Made by a program: the position numbers and the translations under genes. This document shows positions 51,990 to 60,418 of a DNA stretch of 64,000 nucleotides, piece after piece. Location: NCBI RefSeq assembly GCF_007751035.1, contig NZ_CP036433.1, positions 3,391,001 to 3,455,000 of the forward strand. The letters are read 5' to 3'. The notes under the pieces are model-generated. The model made no database searches. It was given only the letters and a program-made list of their open reading frames with translations, and had not been told where the DNA came from. Position 1 is the first letter of the stretch. Each line of letters begins with the position of its first letter. Source of the DNA: Lignipirellula cremea. Its GTDB lineage: Bacteria; Planctomycetota; Planctomycetia; Pirellulales; Pirellulaceae.

Positions 51990-53873
51990 ATCGGCGTCCC
52001 CTGTCATGCACAACACCGGCAGCAACTCGTTAAGCGTTTGCATCGTCCCCTTAAAGCTGATTTGCCAGGGTTGCACGTCGCCGCGGATCGCTGCCTCGCA
52101 CATCATCTGACGGACCAAGTTATAGGCCGTGAAGTGAGCTCGGATTTCGTTCCGCACACGATGGGGTTGCTTGCAGCGCAAGTGGTCCATTTGCATCACC
52201 GTTTTCAACGATCTTAGATTTAATTCTGCTTGCCACCGCCGACGATAAAGAGCCGCCAGATCCTCCTTGTTGTACTCGATGTCGTCGAGCAAGTTGGTCA
52301 CAATGATGACCTCACGCGTGCGAAAGCCGGGCGTGGCGATCCGCACCCGGATCTCACGCAGTGTCAGGAATACGTCATAGCCGGCGTACTCTTCTGCGGT
52401 CATCCAGGCAGGCCGTGGCGGCTTGTCCCAGAACACCGCGTGTTCGTCTTTGCTGTAGCGCACGCCGGTGCGGAAATCGGTCCTTCGCGATTGATGTTTT
52501 CGCAGCACCACATGCACCCCTCGGGCCAGCTGCCGGGCGATGTCGAACCAGCCAGAATAGGCTCGATCTGCGAGATAAACGTCGTCTTCTTCGAGGATTT
52601 TGTCGATCTCACGGAACAGGCTGACCTCGGCCGTCAGCTTGCCTTTATAGCGACCCATGGCGGCTTCCAGCACGACGCCGGTGGCCAGGCCGAAGAAGAC
52701 CACCATCCGCATGATGGGAAATCCACAGCCGGGTTTTTGCCCCGCCATTTGCGGATAGGCTTCTTGGTTTTCAGGAGTGTCAGCCATTGTCAGCGTGCAA
52801 CCGTCGCCGACGATAACGCGATGTCCTCGCCAGAGCCATTGATCGGGGACGGAATCTTCGATCGCGGCGCCAGAATCTGTCACCAGGCGGTGCATGCCGG
52901 CTTCGTTAAGTTTGTCTCGCGCCATGCAGTAGGCGCCGCTTAGAGCGGCAGGAATCGGCAGGCCTTTAGCGGCGCGAAAGGCGATCAATTTGGCAACCGC
53001 CTGGACGCAGTTGTGGCCGGAAGTGAGGGTTTGCGAGAGGAACACCCAAACGGTGACGGCGGTGTCGTAAATTCGCGCGGAATCGAGGATTGTACTTGCG
53101 TCGCCAAAGCTGGATCGGATAGTCTGTTGATCGATCAGCGCAGCGAAGAACAGTTGATCATCACGTCGGGCCGCAGCCAACCGCGAGCGAAAAGAATCGA
53201 ACATCGAAGGGGCCTCCTTGCCTTTGAGAATTTGAGCGTTCCCAAAGAATATGCCCGCGAGGCCCCTTCCTTGTCGATATCAACTTATCCGCTAGCCCGA
53301 GAAGGACTTAGGCGGATTGAGTGCCATTCAAGTCAGCATCGCTGGATTTCGACCCTAACAGGTTAATGCCTTGCGCCTTGGCGGAATGAAAGCATGACTT
53401 CTTGAGATCCGCGTAGCGAAGACAGGCATCCTTCAGTTTAGCGCTTGTAAAGTTCGTTTCTTGTAAATTGAAGTCCCGGAAATTGATCTTGTCCAAACGG
53501 TATTTGGAAAAATCGCCGCCGCGAAAGCCGCTCAATAGAATACGCTCGTCACGACTCAGCTGGTTAAACCATTCTACTCCCGCAGCGCCCGTCTTCAATT
53601 GCGACATGGCATACTCCCGCAGTTCTTTCCGCGTTCTTCCCGGCTTGCTACTCGTCATGGGAAATCCTTCCAGGAAAACGAAAGACGCCTGCCGCCTCCG
53701 CAACTTAGTGCCCCGGTCCGCATCCAATTTCAACCCGACGCACACTTTTCGCCATTAACCGCCAGACCGATTAGCGGAAAGGAAAAAACTTTCATCAGGC
53801 GGAACGACAATCCCGCACACCTTGAGGTAAAAAACTGGGTTATAGCGCTGGCGCCTGAATGGTTGTGGCGACC

Positions 53874-54743
53874 TTACGTGTTGGCTCCGTTGAAGGCTTC
53901 CGTCAGCACTTTAATGATTGTCTCCATTTGTTTTTCCATGTCGACTGGCGTCAGTCGAATACGATACCGACCCCAATTGTCGTCGTAATCCATGACATCC
54001 AGACCGGCTGTTTCGAGTTGCTCTTGCGTTTCATCCGATTTGGCGAGTCGAGGTTCAATACGCAGGAAACTTTTTTTCGGGCGGAATAGAACGAAATTGT
54101 AAGGTTGGCCGTTTTTAGCGAGACCAATGTAGAATTTGTTGTATTTCAATTCCAGCTCGGAATCGAGCGGCTTGATGGCTTCGAGAATTTTGTCGCACAT
54201 TCCGACGGTTTTTTCAGAAGCGCGATTGAGCCAATAGGCGCGATCCGTTGTTTCTTGGACTTCTTCGTCTTCATCGACGAGGCCAAGCGTCATTTGATCG
54301 AGAACCTTGGTAAAGACGAGACCAATATGATCGTTTAATTTAAGGGCGTTCATTTGTATCGCAACCAACGGAATCATTCCGTTGAACAAGCCAATTACGT
54401 TGAGGAAACGGGCGGTGATGTTTTCAGCAACGATTACTGCCGTATGTTCATACTGCGGATAGCGTTTTCGTTCGATGTCCCAGTATTCAATGGTGCGGAT
54501 GATGTGGCTCTCATCCGTCCCGCCGAGTTGGATTTCGACCTCGTACCGGTGGCTAGATTCGGCCGCCTGTAGCAGTAGATCAAGACGACCGGCGCGTGGT
54601 TGGATGCGTTCTTTGTCTTTAAGGATGAGGTCGCCAAGACCCAGTATCGACGGGTCTTCTGCGATACGGTCTTGCACCCAGCGCTCGTTAAATTCCGAGT
54701 TCCCCTTGAGCGACACGGTATCGAATTTCGCGTAAGTTGGCAT
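53874..54743 (-). CDS. Putative PD-(D/E)XK nuclease-like protein
   Basis: The 289-residue protein starts MPTYAKFDTVSLKGNSEFN. A core of the restriction-endonuclease fold is visible: ERWVQDRIAEDPSILGLGDL, then AGRLDLLLQAAESSHRYEVEIQLG, with Asp in RLD and the ExQ pair in EVEIQ as likely metal ligands. Further on come TIEYWDIERKRYPQYEHTAV and a C-terminal domain that binds small partners in relatives (DUF5655-like, uncertain). Such stand-alone proteins are widespread and without known role; defence or repair is a guess. It lies just outside the tRNA-linked integrative element. Confidence 0.6.
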   Translation of the reverse strand: MPTYAKFDTVSLKGNSEFNERWVQDRIAEDPSILGLGDLILKDKERIQPRAGRLDLLLQAAESSHRYEVEIQLGGTDESHIIRTIEYWDIERKRYPQYEHTAVIVAENITARFLNVIGLFNGMIPLVAIQMNALKLNDHIGLVFTKVLDQMTLGLVDEDEEVQETTDRAYWLNRASEKTVGMCDKILEAIKPLDSELELKYNKFYIGLAKNGQPYNFVLFRPKKSFLRIEPRLAKSDETQEQLETAGLDVMDYDDNWGRYRIRLTPVDMEKQMETIIKVLTEAFNGANT

Positions 54744-54805
54744 CAGTTCTTTCGTGCGGAGTTAGTCGGCATATTACACGCGAAATCCGACGGCTTGGGT
54801 GGACC

Positions 54806-55180
54806 CTAAGTCAGTGGTTGCCACTCACCAAACGTAGAGTCTGGCTTGTGACCTGTATCAGGCGCATTGCCGCGGAGCAGGGCCATGCTACGCAATCGCA
54901 AGTATACGGTCCAGTCAGGGATTTCTTCGTGCTTGAAGTAGGGGGGAATCTCTGAATCGGTAACCAGAGCTTCGATATCCGCCAGCGTTTTCAGCGAATA
55001 CGATGGATTGGGCGGCGGGCTTCGCCGAAGCATTTGACCCGCGAGATAGTCACGAATCACCCAGCCGTCTTGACTGATCTGGGACAGGTGGACGAGGCGA
55101 TTGCCACACACCGAGGGAAGGTGGACAATCGCGACGCGAGATCCGGAGTGATTTGAGTACTGAATTTCGGAGGATTCCAA
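54806..55180 (-). CDS. Hypothetical protein
   Basis: This frame of 124 codons begins at a TTG (MESSEIQYSNHSGSRVAIVH) and reads well as a soluble protein, for example LVHLSQISQDGWVIRDYLAG and YFKHEEIPDWTVYLRLRSMA. No family is recognised. Its composition is less GC-skewed than the core genes, which suggests recent acquisition. It is 62 bases upstream of the nuclease-like gene on the same strand. Confidence 0.5.
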   Translation of the reverse strand: MESSEIQYSNHSGSRVAIVHLPSVCGNRLVHLSQISQDGWVIRDYLAGQMLRRSPPPNPSYSLKTLADIEALVTDSEIPPYFKHEEIPDWTVYLRLRSMALLRGNAPDTGHKPDSTFGEWQPLT

Positions 55181-55381
55181 ACTATCACCGCCTTTAGCAT
55201 TTACGTGCGATCGAAACGGGAAAACGTCTGCCTGCTCCGCACACCCACCCGAACGTCAAGCGATGGGCGATCACGCCGCCTTCCAAAGGTGTGCTTCTGA
55301 ATTCCTTTTGTACCTTTATTAGTCCTGTACCTGCTTGCCCCGTACCCAGGTACAGATCACCCCCGCATCATGCCCCATCCC

Positions 55382-55428
55382 AAGCACGCCCAGAAGGATT
55401 CGAACCTTCGACCTGCGGATTAGAAGTC
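55382..55428. repeat. attL: 47-bp copy of the tRNA-Arg 3' part
   Basis: The 47 bases match 61454-61500 exactly. They cover the T arm, variable loop and anticodon loop region of tRNA-Arg(TCT) and end before the D arm, so no second functional tRNA exists here. Confidence 0.9.
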
Positions 55429-55668
55429 GCCAACAGTGACGCAGTTAGCCCTCGGTTAGCCGTCGCATGCCAATTTTCGCAGAGAATTCTGCCGAACTCA
55501 AGTTCTTTCGTGTGCCCGAAATAAGCCCTCCGGGTGACATTTCCGGTGACCGTCACCCTCGCGCCGCCGCCAGTTCCTGGCCACTTGGCCGATGGTTGGC
55601 CGAAAAAATAATCGGGAAAGTCTGCACAACCGGCCGAATCGTGCCGATCTTACCGAATGAGTTCTTTA

Positions 55669-55847
55669 CCCTCGTCACAAAAGGCGTGCGCTGGAATCCT
55701 GCTCGCAAGCGGGCCAGTAGCGGAAAAGCCAGACGAACACAAAGTGGTAGCCCTCGCCATAAAAGGAATGCGCTGGAAAAGCGCTCGGCCTGTTTTGCGC
55801 CGACGCTTTCCAGAAGCGGAAAATCCAGGCGAACGATAAGCGGCAGC
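55669..55847 (+). repeat. Two-copy direct repeat of about 80-96 bp
   Basis: 55669-55750 and 55751-55847 share starting CCCTCG-CA-AAAAGG-TGCGCTGGAA and ending AGCGGAAAA-CCAG-CGAAC. The second copy includes a long hairpin (GGAAAAGCGCTCGGC facing GCCGACGCTTTCC, loop CTGTTTTGC). The repeats precede the small gene at 55984 and could bind a regulator or serve replication. Confidence 0.5.
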
Positions 55848-55983
55848 TTAGGGCTCTCTATCTCGCTTCACAAGCGACACCATTTTCGACTTCCCTTGCG
55901 CGGTTCTTGCTTGCGCTTTGGTCGTCATCGTTTCACCGTCTGTGCGACGTTGCGCGCACAGGCACCGTCTGGAAGGATTCATC

Positions 55984-56241
55984 ATGTCCAAGAAATCCGT
56001 GCAAGTCCGTGGGGCTCGTATTCCTCTCGCCGTTTGGGGCGCTGTGCTGCGCGAAGCCGAAGTCAGCAGGCAACCGCCCGGCCGACTCATGTCGGAAGCC
56101 GTCGCCAACGCATTTCGTCCGCAGGGCGGCGACTTGCAAACAGCGGTCGAATTCGAGGAGCGCCGCAAGCGTCGACTCGACCAGCAGCGCGAGATTCGCG
56201 AGCGAACGATGAAGCTCCTTATGGACGACGAAGCGGCATAG
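55984..56241 (+). CDS. Small basic protein of integrative element
   Basis: The ATG at 55984 follows GGAAGGA by six bases. The 85-residue product MSKKSVQVRGARIPLAVWGA... is basic and helical, with a Glu/Arg-rich second half (EFEERRKRRLDQQREIRER). It has no recognised domain. Similar small basic proteins precede rep genes in rolling-circle elements, where they repress transcription or help mobilization; that role is an inference. Confidence 0.6.
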   Translation: MSKKSVQVRGARIPLAVWGAVLREAEVSRQPPGRLMSEAVANAFRPQGGDLQTAVEFEERRKRRLDQQREIRERTMKLLMDDEAA

Positions 56242-56276
56242 TCCACCAGTTAACCAAGGCCCTCGATGAGCCCCGG

Positions 56277-56354
56277 GCCTCCCTTCGCTTTCGCATCAGT
56301 CGGTCACCCTTGAGCCCGGAGGGCCTTGCCGACGGTGCGAAAGCGAAGGGAGGC
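56277..56354. promoter_or_regulatory. Long inverted repeat before rep, candidate origin or terminator
   Basis: GCCTCCCTTCGCTTTCGCA at 56277 pairs perfectly over 19 bp with the complement ending at 56354. A further GTCGG/CCGAC pairing follows, with a loop of about 25 bases. It lies between the small gene and rep. It may be the Rep nicking origin, a regulator-binding site or a transcription terminator (no T-run follows). Confidence 0.5.
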
Positions 56355-56499
56355 GGAAAGGGGCGTCCCTGGGCCTTTCGAGCAGAGCGGAAAGAGGGAC
56401 CTATTCGGTAACCATTTCATTCAACGAAAAAACCGCTCTTGACCTTGTGCTTTGGCGAGGACAGGTCAGGAGCGGCGCAACCATGAAAGGGGTGCTCTC

Positions 56500-57654
56500 A
56501 TGCACCACCAGGATAGCACATGCGCGCGCTCCGCGTCAGCGCCGGTTCGTGATCGGACTGGCCTGCTTGCGTGGCTCGCTGGCGATTCGGAGCCGTTGGA
56601 GGCGTATCGAAGAGACGCCGCCGCTGCGGCGGACGGAGCGGAGCGCAGCGAGCACCGCCCGCGGCAGCGCGGCGTTGCTCCGGACTCTTATCTTGAACCA
56701 GAAGCGAAAAGTTGTGGACACGAGACAGACCAGCGGCAATTCGAAGTTCGCCCTTGTCGGTGCAAGTGTTGGTATTGTCCTTCCTGCTGTGTCGGAAAGG
56801 GATTGAAGTTGCGCGACCGACTGCTTCCCATCGTCGAAACCTTTCGCGGCGTCTTCATGCTCACGCTGACGATCGACCCAAAGCTGTTCCCTTCGCCGGC
56901 TGCCGCCCTCGATCACATCCGCCGCAAGCACGCCATTGGCGAATTCGTCAAGGCTCTTCGGAAAGAGGGATGCCTGCACAGCCGTCGCTACTTCTGCGCG
57001 ATCGAATGGCAGAAGAACGGCATGCCTCACTTCCACCTGTTGCTCGACGCAAGCCGGATCGACATCCATACCGCACGGCGTCTGTGGAATCGGTTCTATC
57101 CCACTTCTGCGCCGCCCATCGAAGAGTCAGACGCGGGGTTCGGCTGGGTGAAATACTCCGCAGCAAAGACCGCCGACAAAATGAAGGCTGCAAAGTACGT
57201 CTGCAAGTATCTCATCAAGCATCCGGACGAAGGCTTCCCGGATTGGGTGCTTGATAGCGAAAACAATATCGTCCGTTACTACAAGAGTCATGGCTTGTGG
57301 GGCGAAACTGCCGGGCCGCAGCTCGGCCAGGAGGCCGAAGAGCCAGGTCCGCATGATCCGGCGTGTGAGTGTGAATCCTGTCAGAAGGAATCCTCTTCCA
57401 AAGAGAACAAACCGCAGCAACAGCGACGAACGATCAGGGATCGGCTCAGCAGCTGCGGGCAAGGCAGCGTGATCTTTGAAGTGACGCCGCATTTCATCGG
57501 CGATGACGAGGTGCGATTCCTTGAAAACCTCTCGATCCCTTTCCATGAAGTGCAGCGACGATTGGGCATTCCCGAAGGTCAGCGGCGCGTGCGCATCTCT
57601 CGTAGCAAACTTGCCGAACTTCGCTGCGTGCATTTTGGAAAGGAATCCCCATGA
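56500..57654 (+). CDS. Rolling-circle replication initiator (HUH endonuclease)
   Basis: The ATG at 56500 has AAAGGGG eight bases upstream; the open frame begins earlier at a TTG without support. The 384-residue protein has a Cys cluster (CRCKCWYCPSCC, residues about 85-96) and the HUH motif GMPHFHLLLDA. Upstream is a conserved FMLTLTIDP motif, and two tyrosines appear in AAKYVCKYLIK as nicking residues. It should nick one DNA strand at an origin and start rolling-circle replication. A C-terminal region of about 150 residues is unlike known Reps to me. It overlaps the next gene by 4 bases (ATGA). Confidence 0.82.
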   Translation: MHHQDSTCARSASAPVRDRTGLLAWLAGDSEPLEAYRRDAAAAADGAERSEHRPRQRGVAPDSYLEPEAKSCGHETDQRQFEVRPCRCKCWYCPSCCVGKGLKLRDRLLPIVETFRGVFMLTLTIDPKLFPSPAAALDHIRRKHAIGEFVKALRKEGCLHSRRYFCAIEWQKNGMPHFHLLLDASRIDIHTARRLWNRFYPTSAPPIEESDAGFGWVKYSAAKTADKMKAAKYVCKYLIKHPDEGFPDWVLDSENNIVRYYKSHGLWGETAGPQLGQEAEEPGPHDPACECESCQKESSSKENKPQQQRRTIRDRLSSCGQGSVIFEVTPHFIGDDEVRFLENLSIPFHEVQRRLGIPEGQRRVRISRSKLAELRCVHFGKESP

Positions 57655-57854
57655 AACCGGAATCAACCGGCGTGATTCACGCTGCGGAACTTTACACCGT
57701 GAACCAGCTGAAGGCTCGGCTGGGGCTGACGGAATCTGCCTGGCGTACGCTCCGCCGCCTCGGGCTGCCAGTCATTCGCGTTGGGAAACGGGCGTTCGCC
57801 TCGGGGCGCCAGGTCATCGAATTTATGGAAAGGAGAATACCCGATGCAAGTTAG
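57651..57854 (+). CDS. Excisionase-like / MerR-type helix-turn-helix protein
   Basis: This 67-residue protein contains a winged helix-turn-helix of the excisionase (AlpA/MerR-like) kind: YTVNQLKARLGLTESAWRTL, then GLPVIRVGKRAFASGRQVIE. It begins inside the rep stop codon and ends inside the integrase start, so the three are translationally coupled. It should steer the integrase towards excision, or control the operon. Confidence 0.8.
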   Translation: MKPESTGVIHAAELYTVNQLKARLGLTESAWRTLRRLGLPVIRVGKRAFASGRQVIEFMERRIPDAS

Positions 57855-58442
57855 CGTGAAGGTCGTCGACATCGGCCGCGAAAACCTTGTGCTGCGTTGG
57901 AACGAACTGGAATCGGGAAGGGTGCGCCAACAGTCGGCGAAAACCAAAAAATGGACGCCTCGCCGAGCGTGCAGCGGCCAAACTGGAAGCCGATCTCCAG
58001 CAAGGCCGCTACCAGGAACCGCAACGGATCTCCTGGGAGGAATTTCGCGAACGGTACGAAACCGAGAAAACGCCTTCGCTCTCGCCGCGTTCCGCTCATG
58101 CGTACTCGACGGCCCTCAACGCCTATGAACGCCTGATGAAACCGAAACGGCTCAGCCATGTAACGACTAGCCAGGTCAGCAAGTTTCAAGTGCACTTGCG
58201 AGAAGCCGGCCTGCGGGAAGCGACGATTGCCAACCGGTTGCGACATCTCAAAGCGGCGTTCCGCTGGGCGGCGTCGATGGGGCTGCTGGCGAAACCTCCC
58301 AAGATTCAAATGCCTAAACGCGCCAAGGGCTCAAAGATGATGAAAGGCCGGCCGATCACGACCCGCGAATGCGTTCAAATGCTGCGGGCAGTCGAAAGCG
58401 TTGTCGGTCCCGAAGCCGCTCCGTCCTGGCGGTTCTATCTCA

Positions 58443-59885
58443 GAGGTATTCTCAAAAGTTGTGTTCTTGAAAAGCGCAAAAAAGCGGCGCATCCTGCTGA
58501 TGTCTTCACACTTCAGCCGCCCGACGTGGGCACAAGGATACGCCATGAATCAGAGTACAACAGACCGTCGTTCCATTCCAGTCGCCGACGAACTCGATTC
58601 CGAGGTGGTCGCTTTTCGCCAGCAATTTGACGGCCGAAGCGCCCTCGATGAGCTGATCCGCGAGGGAGCCAGGAAGATGCTGCAGGCCGCCATCGACGCC
58701 GAAGTGGAGGCCTTTCTCCTCGAGCATCACCATCGTCGCGACGACCAGGGCCGCCGGCTCGTCATCAAAAACGGTACGCTGCCGGCCAGGGAGATTCTCA
58801 CCGGCGCTGGTCCCATTGAGGTCCAGCAAGGCCGCGTTCGCGATAACACGCGGGACCCGGAGCAGCGCGTCCAATTTTCGCCGAGCGTGCTGCCGGCTTA
58901 CTTGCGAAAGACCGAAGCGATCGAAGATTTGATCCCCTGGCTGTACCTCAAAGGCGTCTCCACCAACGACTTCACGGAGGCCTTGCAGGCGATCGTCGGC
59001 GAGCGCGCCAAAGGACTCAGTGCGAATGTCATCGTGCGACTCAAAGAGCAATGGTCGACCGAATACGAGACCTGGTCGCGCCGCGATCTGACCGGCAAGC
59101 AGTACGTTTACGTCTGGGCCGACGGCATCCATGTGAAGGTGCGATTAGAGGACGACGCCAATAAAAAGCAATGTATTCTGGTGCTGATCGGGGCCACGCC
59201 CGAAGGCAAAAAGGAACTGATCGCGGTGCTCGACGGCTATCGCGAAAGCGAGCAAAGCTGGTCGGAACTGCTGCTCGACCTGAAGCAGCGCGGCCTGGAA
59301 ACACCGCCGAAGATCGCCATCGGCGACGGCGCACTCGGCTTCTGGGCGGCGTTACGCAAGATCTTTCCGACGACAAAAGAACAACGCTGCTGGGTGCACA
59401 AAACGGCGAACGTGCTCAACAGCATGCCCAAGAGCGTGCAGCCGAAAGCGAAAGCCGACCTGCATGAAATCTATCTGGCCGAGACGAAAAAGGACGACTT
59501 AACCGCGCTCGCTTTCTTCCTGGAAAAGTACGAAGTCAAGTACAGCAAGGCGTGCGATTGCCTCCGGAAAGATCGCGACGAACTGCTGGCTTTCTATGAC
59601 TTCCCGGCAGAGCACTGGGGCCACCTGCGGACAACGAATCCGATCGAATCGACCTTCGCAACGATTCGCCTCCGCCATCGCAAGACCAAAGGCAACGGCA
59701 CCCGTCGCACCAGCCTGGCAATGATGTTCAAGCTGGCCCAGTCGGCCGCGAAACGCTGGCGACGCCTTTCCGGCCACGAAAAGATCGCCTTCATCCTCCA
59801 AGGAAAAACCTTCCACGACGGCATCATGCAGGAAGAAAACGCCGCCTAAACGCGAAGCTCAAAACACAACAATTGACAGTAGCTC
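58443..59885 (+). mobile_element. IS256-family IS, 1443 bp
   Basis: The ends read GAGGTATTCTCAAAAGTTGT (left) and, as complement, GAGCTACTGTCAATTGTTGT (right), imperfect inverted repeats of about 25 bp. A 9-bp duplication TCTATCTCA (58434-58442 and 59886-59894) flanks them. The IS has one intact transposase gene and interrupts the integrase. Confidence 0.9.
58545..59849 (+). CDS. IS256-family (mutator-type) transposase
   Basis: The ATG at 58545 (MNQSTTDRRSIPVADELDSE) follows AAGGA by seven bases. The 434-residue protein shows the family landmarks: KGVSTNDFTEAL in the N-terminal half, the first Asp in YVYVWADGIHVKVR, the second Asp in AIGDGALGFWAAL, a CWVHK motif, and Glu in HLRTTNPIESTFATIRLR. 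It is complete, so this IS may still be mobile. It lies between the two halves of the integrase. Confidence 0.92.
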   Translation: MNQSTTDRRSIPVADELDSEVVAFRQQFDGRSALDELIREGARKMLQAAIDAEVEAFLLEHHHRRDDQGRRLVIKNGTLPAREILTGAGPIEVQQGRVRDNTRDPEQRVQFSPSVLPAYLRKTEAIEDLIPWLYLKGVSTNDFTEALQAIVGERAKGLSANVIVRLKEQWSTEYETWSRRDLTGKQYVYVWADGIHVKVRLEDDANKKQCILVLIGATPEGKKELIAVLDGYRESEQSWSELLLDLKQRGLETPPKIAIGDGALGFWAALRKIFPTTKEQRCWVHKTANVLNSMPKSVQPKAKADLHEIYLAETKKDDLTALAFFLEKYEVKYSKACDCLRKDRDELLAFYDFPAEHWGHLRTTNPIESTFATIRLRHRKTKGNGTRRTSLAMMFKLAQSAAKRWRRLSGHEKIAFILQGKTFHDGIMQEENAA

Positions 59886-60418
59886 TCTATCTCAAAGGCA
59901 TGTGGTGGTCTGGGCTCCGCGTCAGCGAATCGCTCGAACTCTACTGGGATCGCCTCGACCGGCTCTGCGTTGACTTCAGCCGAAGCCGGCCACTGCTCTC
60001 AATCCCAGGCGAATTCGAAAAGGGAAATAAAGACAGACTGCACCCAATGGCGCCCCAGTTCGCAAACCTGCTACAAACCGTTCTCCCATCCCATCGCGTC
60101 GGGACAGTCTTCAATCCGCTCGGCTACAAAGGCGATCGACCGCGTTCGGACTGGATTTCAAAACGAGTTACCGCGATCGGCAAAGCAGCGGGCGTCCATG
60201 TGGCGAGCGCCGGCCAGAGTGAGCGATTCGCCGGTCTGCATGATTTCCGGCGATCATTCGGCGAACGCTGGGCTGCGTTACTGCTCCCCCAGCAGCTAAA
60301 GGAACTCATGCGGCATGAGGACATCACAACAACGCTGAAATTTTACGTTGGTCGCGACGCCGAGCGAACGGCTCAAATACTTTGGCTGGAATACGACAAG
60401 CGAAGGGGCGGACAGGCT

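Larger units (their letters stand above)
50334..53204 (-). pseudogene. IS4-family transposase split by the inner IS
   Basis: The N-terminal part (53204 to 51990) shows the DDE residues: Asp in VIVGDGCTLTM, Asp in VYLADRAYSG, and Glu in YRRRWQAELNLRSLK (Y-x2-R-x3-E-x6-K). The C-terminal part (50491 to 50334) is the basic tail DRYEPRVRKRRPNPYKLMTK. The 8-bp repeat ATCGGCGT flanks the inner IS, and reading across it gives CMTGDADPLCDVFYD in one frame. After insertion the N-terminal piece ends PGL-stop inside the inner IS repeat, so it lacks the last 54 residues. It is probably inactive. Confidence 0.85.
50308..53329 (-). mobile_element. Outer IS4-family IS, interrupted by a second IS
   Basis: The ends read GAATGGCATTCAATCCGC (50308) and GCGGATTGAGTGCCATTC (ending 53329), inverted repeats of 18 bp with one mismatch. 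An 11-bp target duplication AAGTCAGCATC flanks them. Without the inner IS and one 8-bp duplicate it is 1516 bp long, normal for the IS4 family. It sits inside a pentapeptide-repeat gene. Confidence 0.9.
49984..53658 (-). pseudogene. Pentapeptide-repeat gene split by nested ISs
   Basis: The N-terminal part (53658 to 53330) starts MTSSKPGRTRKELREYAMSQ at an ATG with GGAAGGA six bases upstream, and ends in repeats such as FTSAKLKDACLRYADLKKS. The C-terminal part (50307 to 49984) continues FTNADLRKTKARFGNFSRSN and ends MKWGGKGKDPRRG. An 11-bp direct repeat AAGTCAGCATC lies at both borders of the insertion (50297-50307 and 53330-53340). Joining at one copy restores the frame as SSDADFTNADL. The ancestral protein was a right-handed beta-helix of A(D/N)LXX units; the role of such proteins is often unknown. 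The N-terminal half could still be read up to the stop in the IS end. Confidence 0.85.
55181..55983. other. attL side of integrative element, no gene
   Basis: No supportable gene. The stretch contains a CTGTACCTG/CAGGTACAG hairpin (55324-55356), the tRNA-derived attL repeat at 55382-55428 and a two-copy repeat (55669-55847). The last 100 bases should hold the promoter of the small gene at 55984. Confidence 0.5.
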
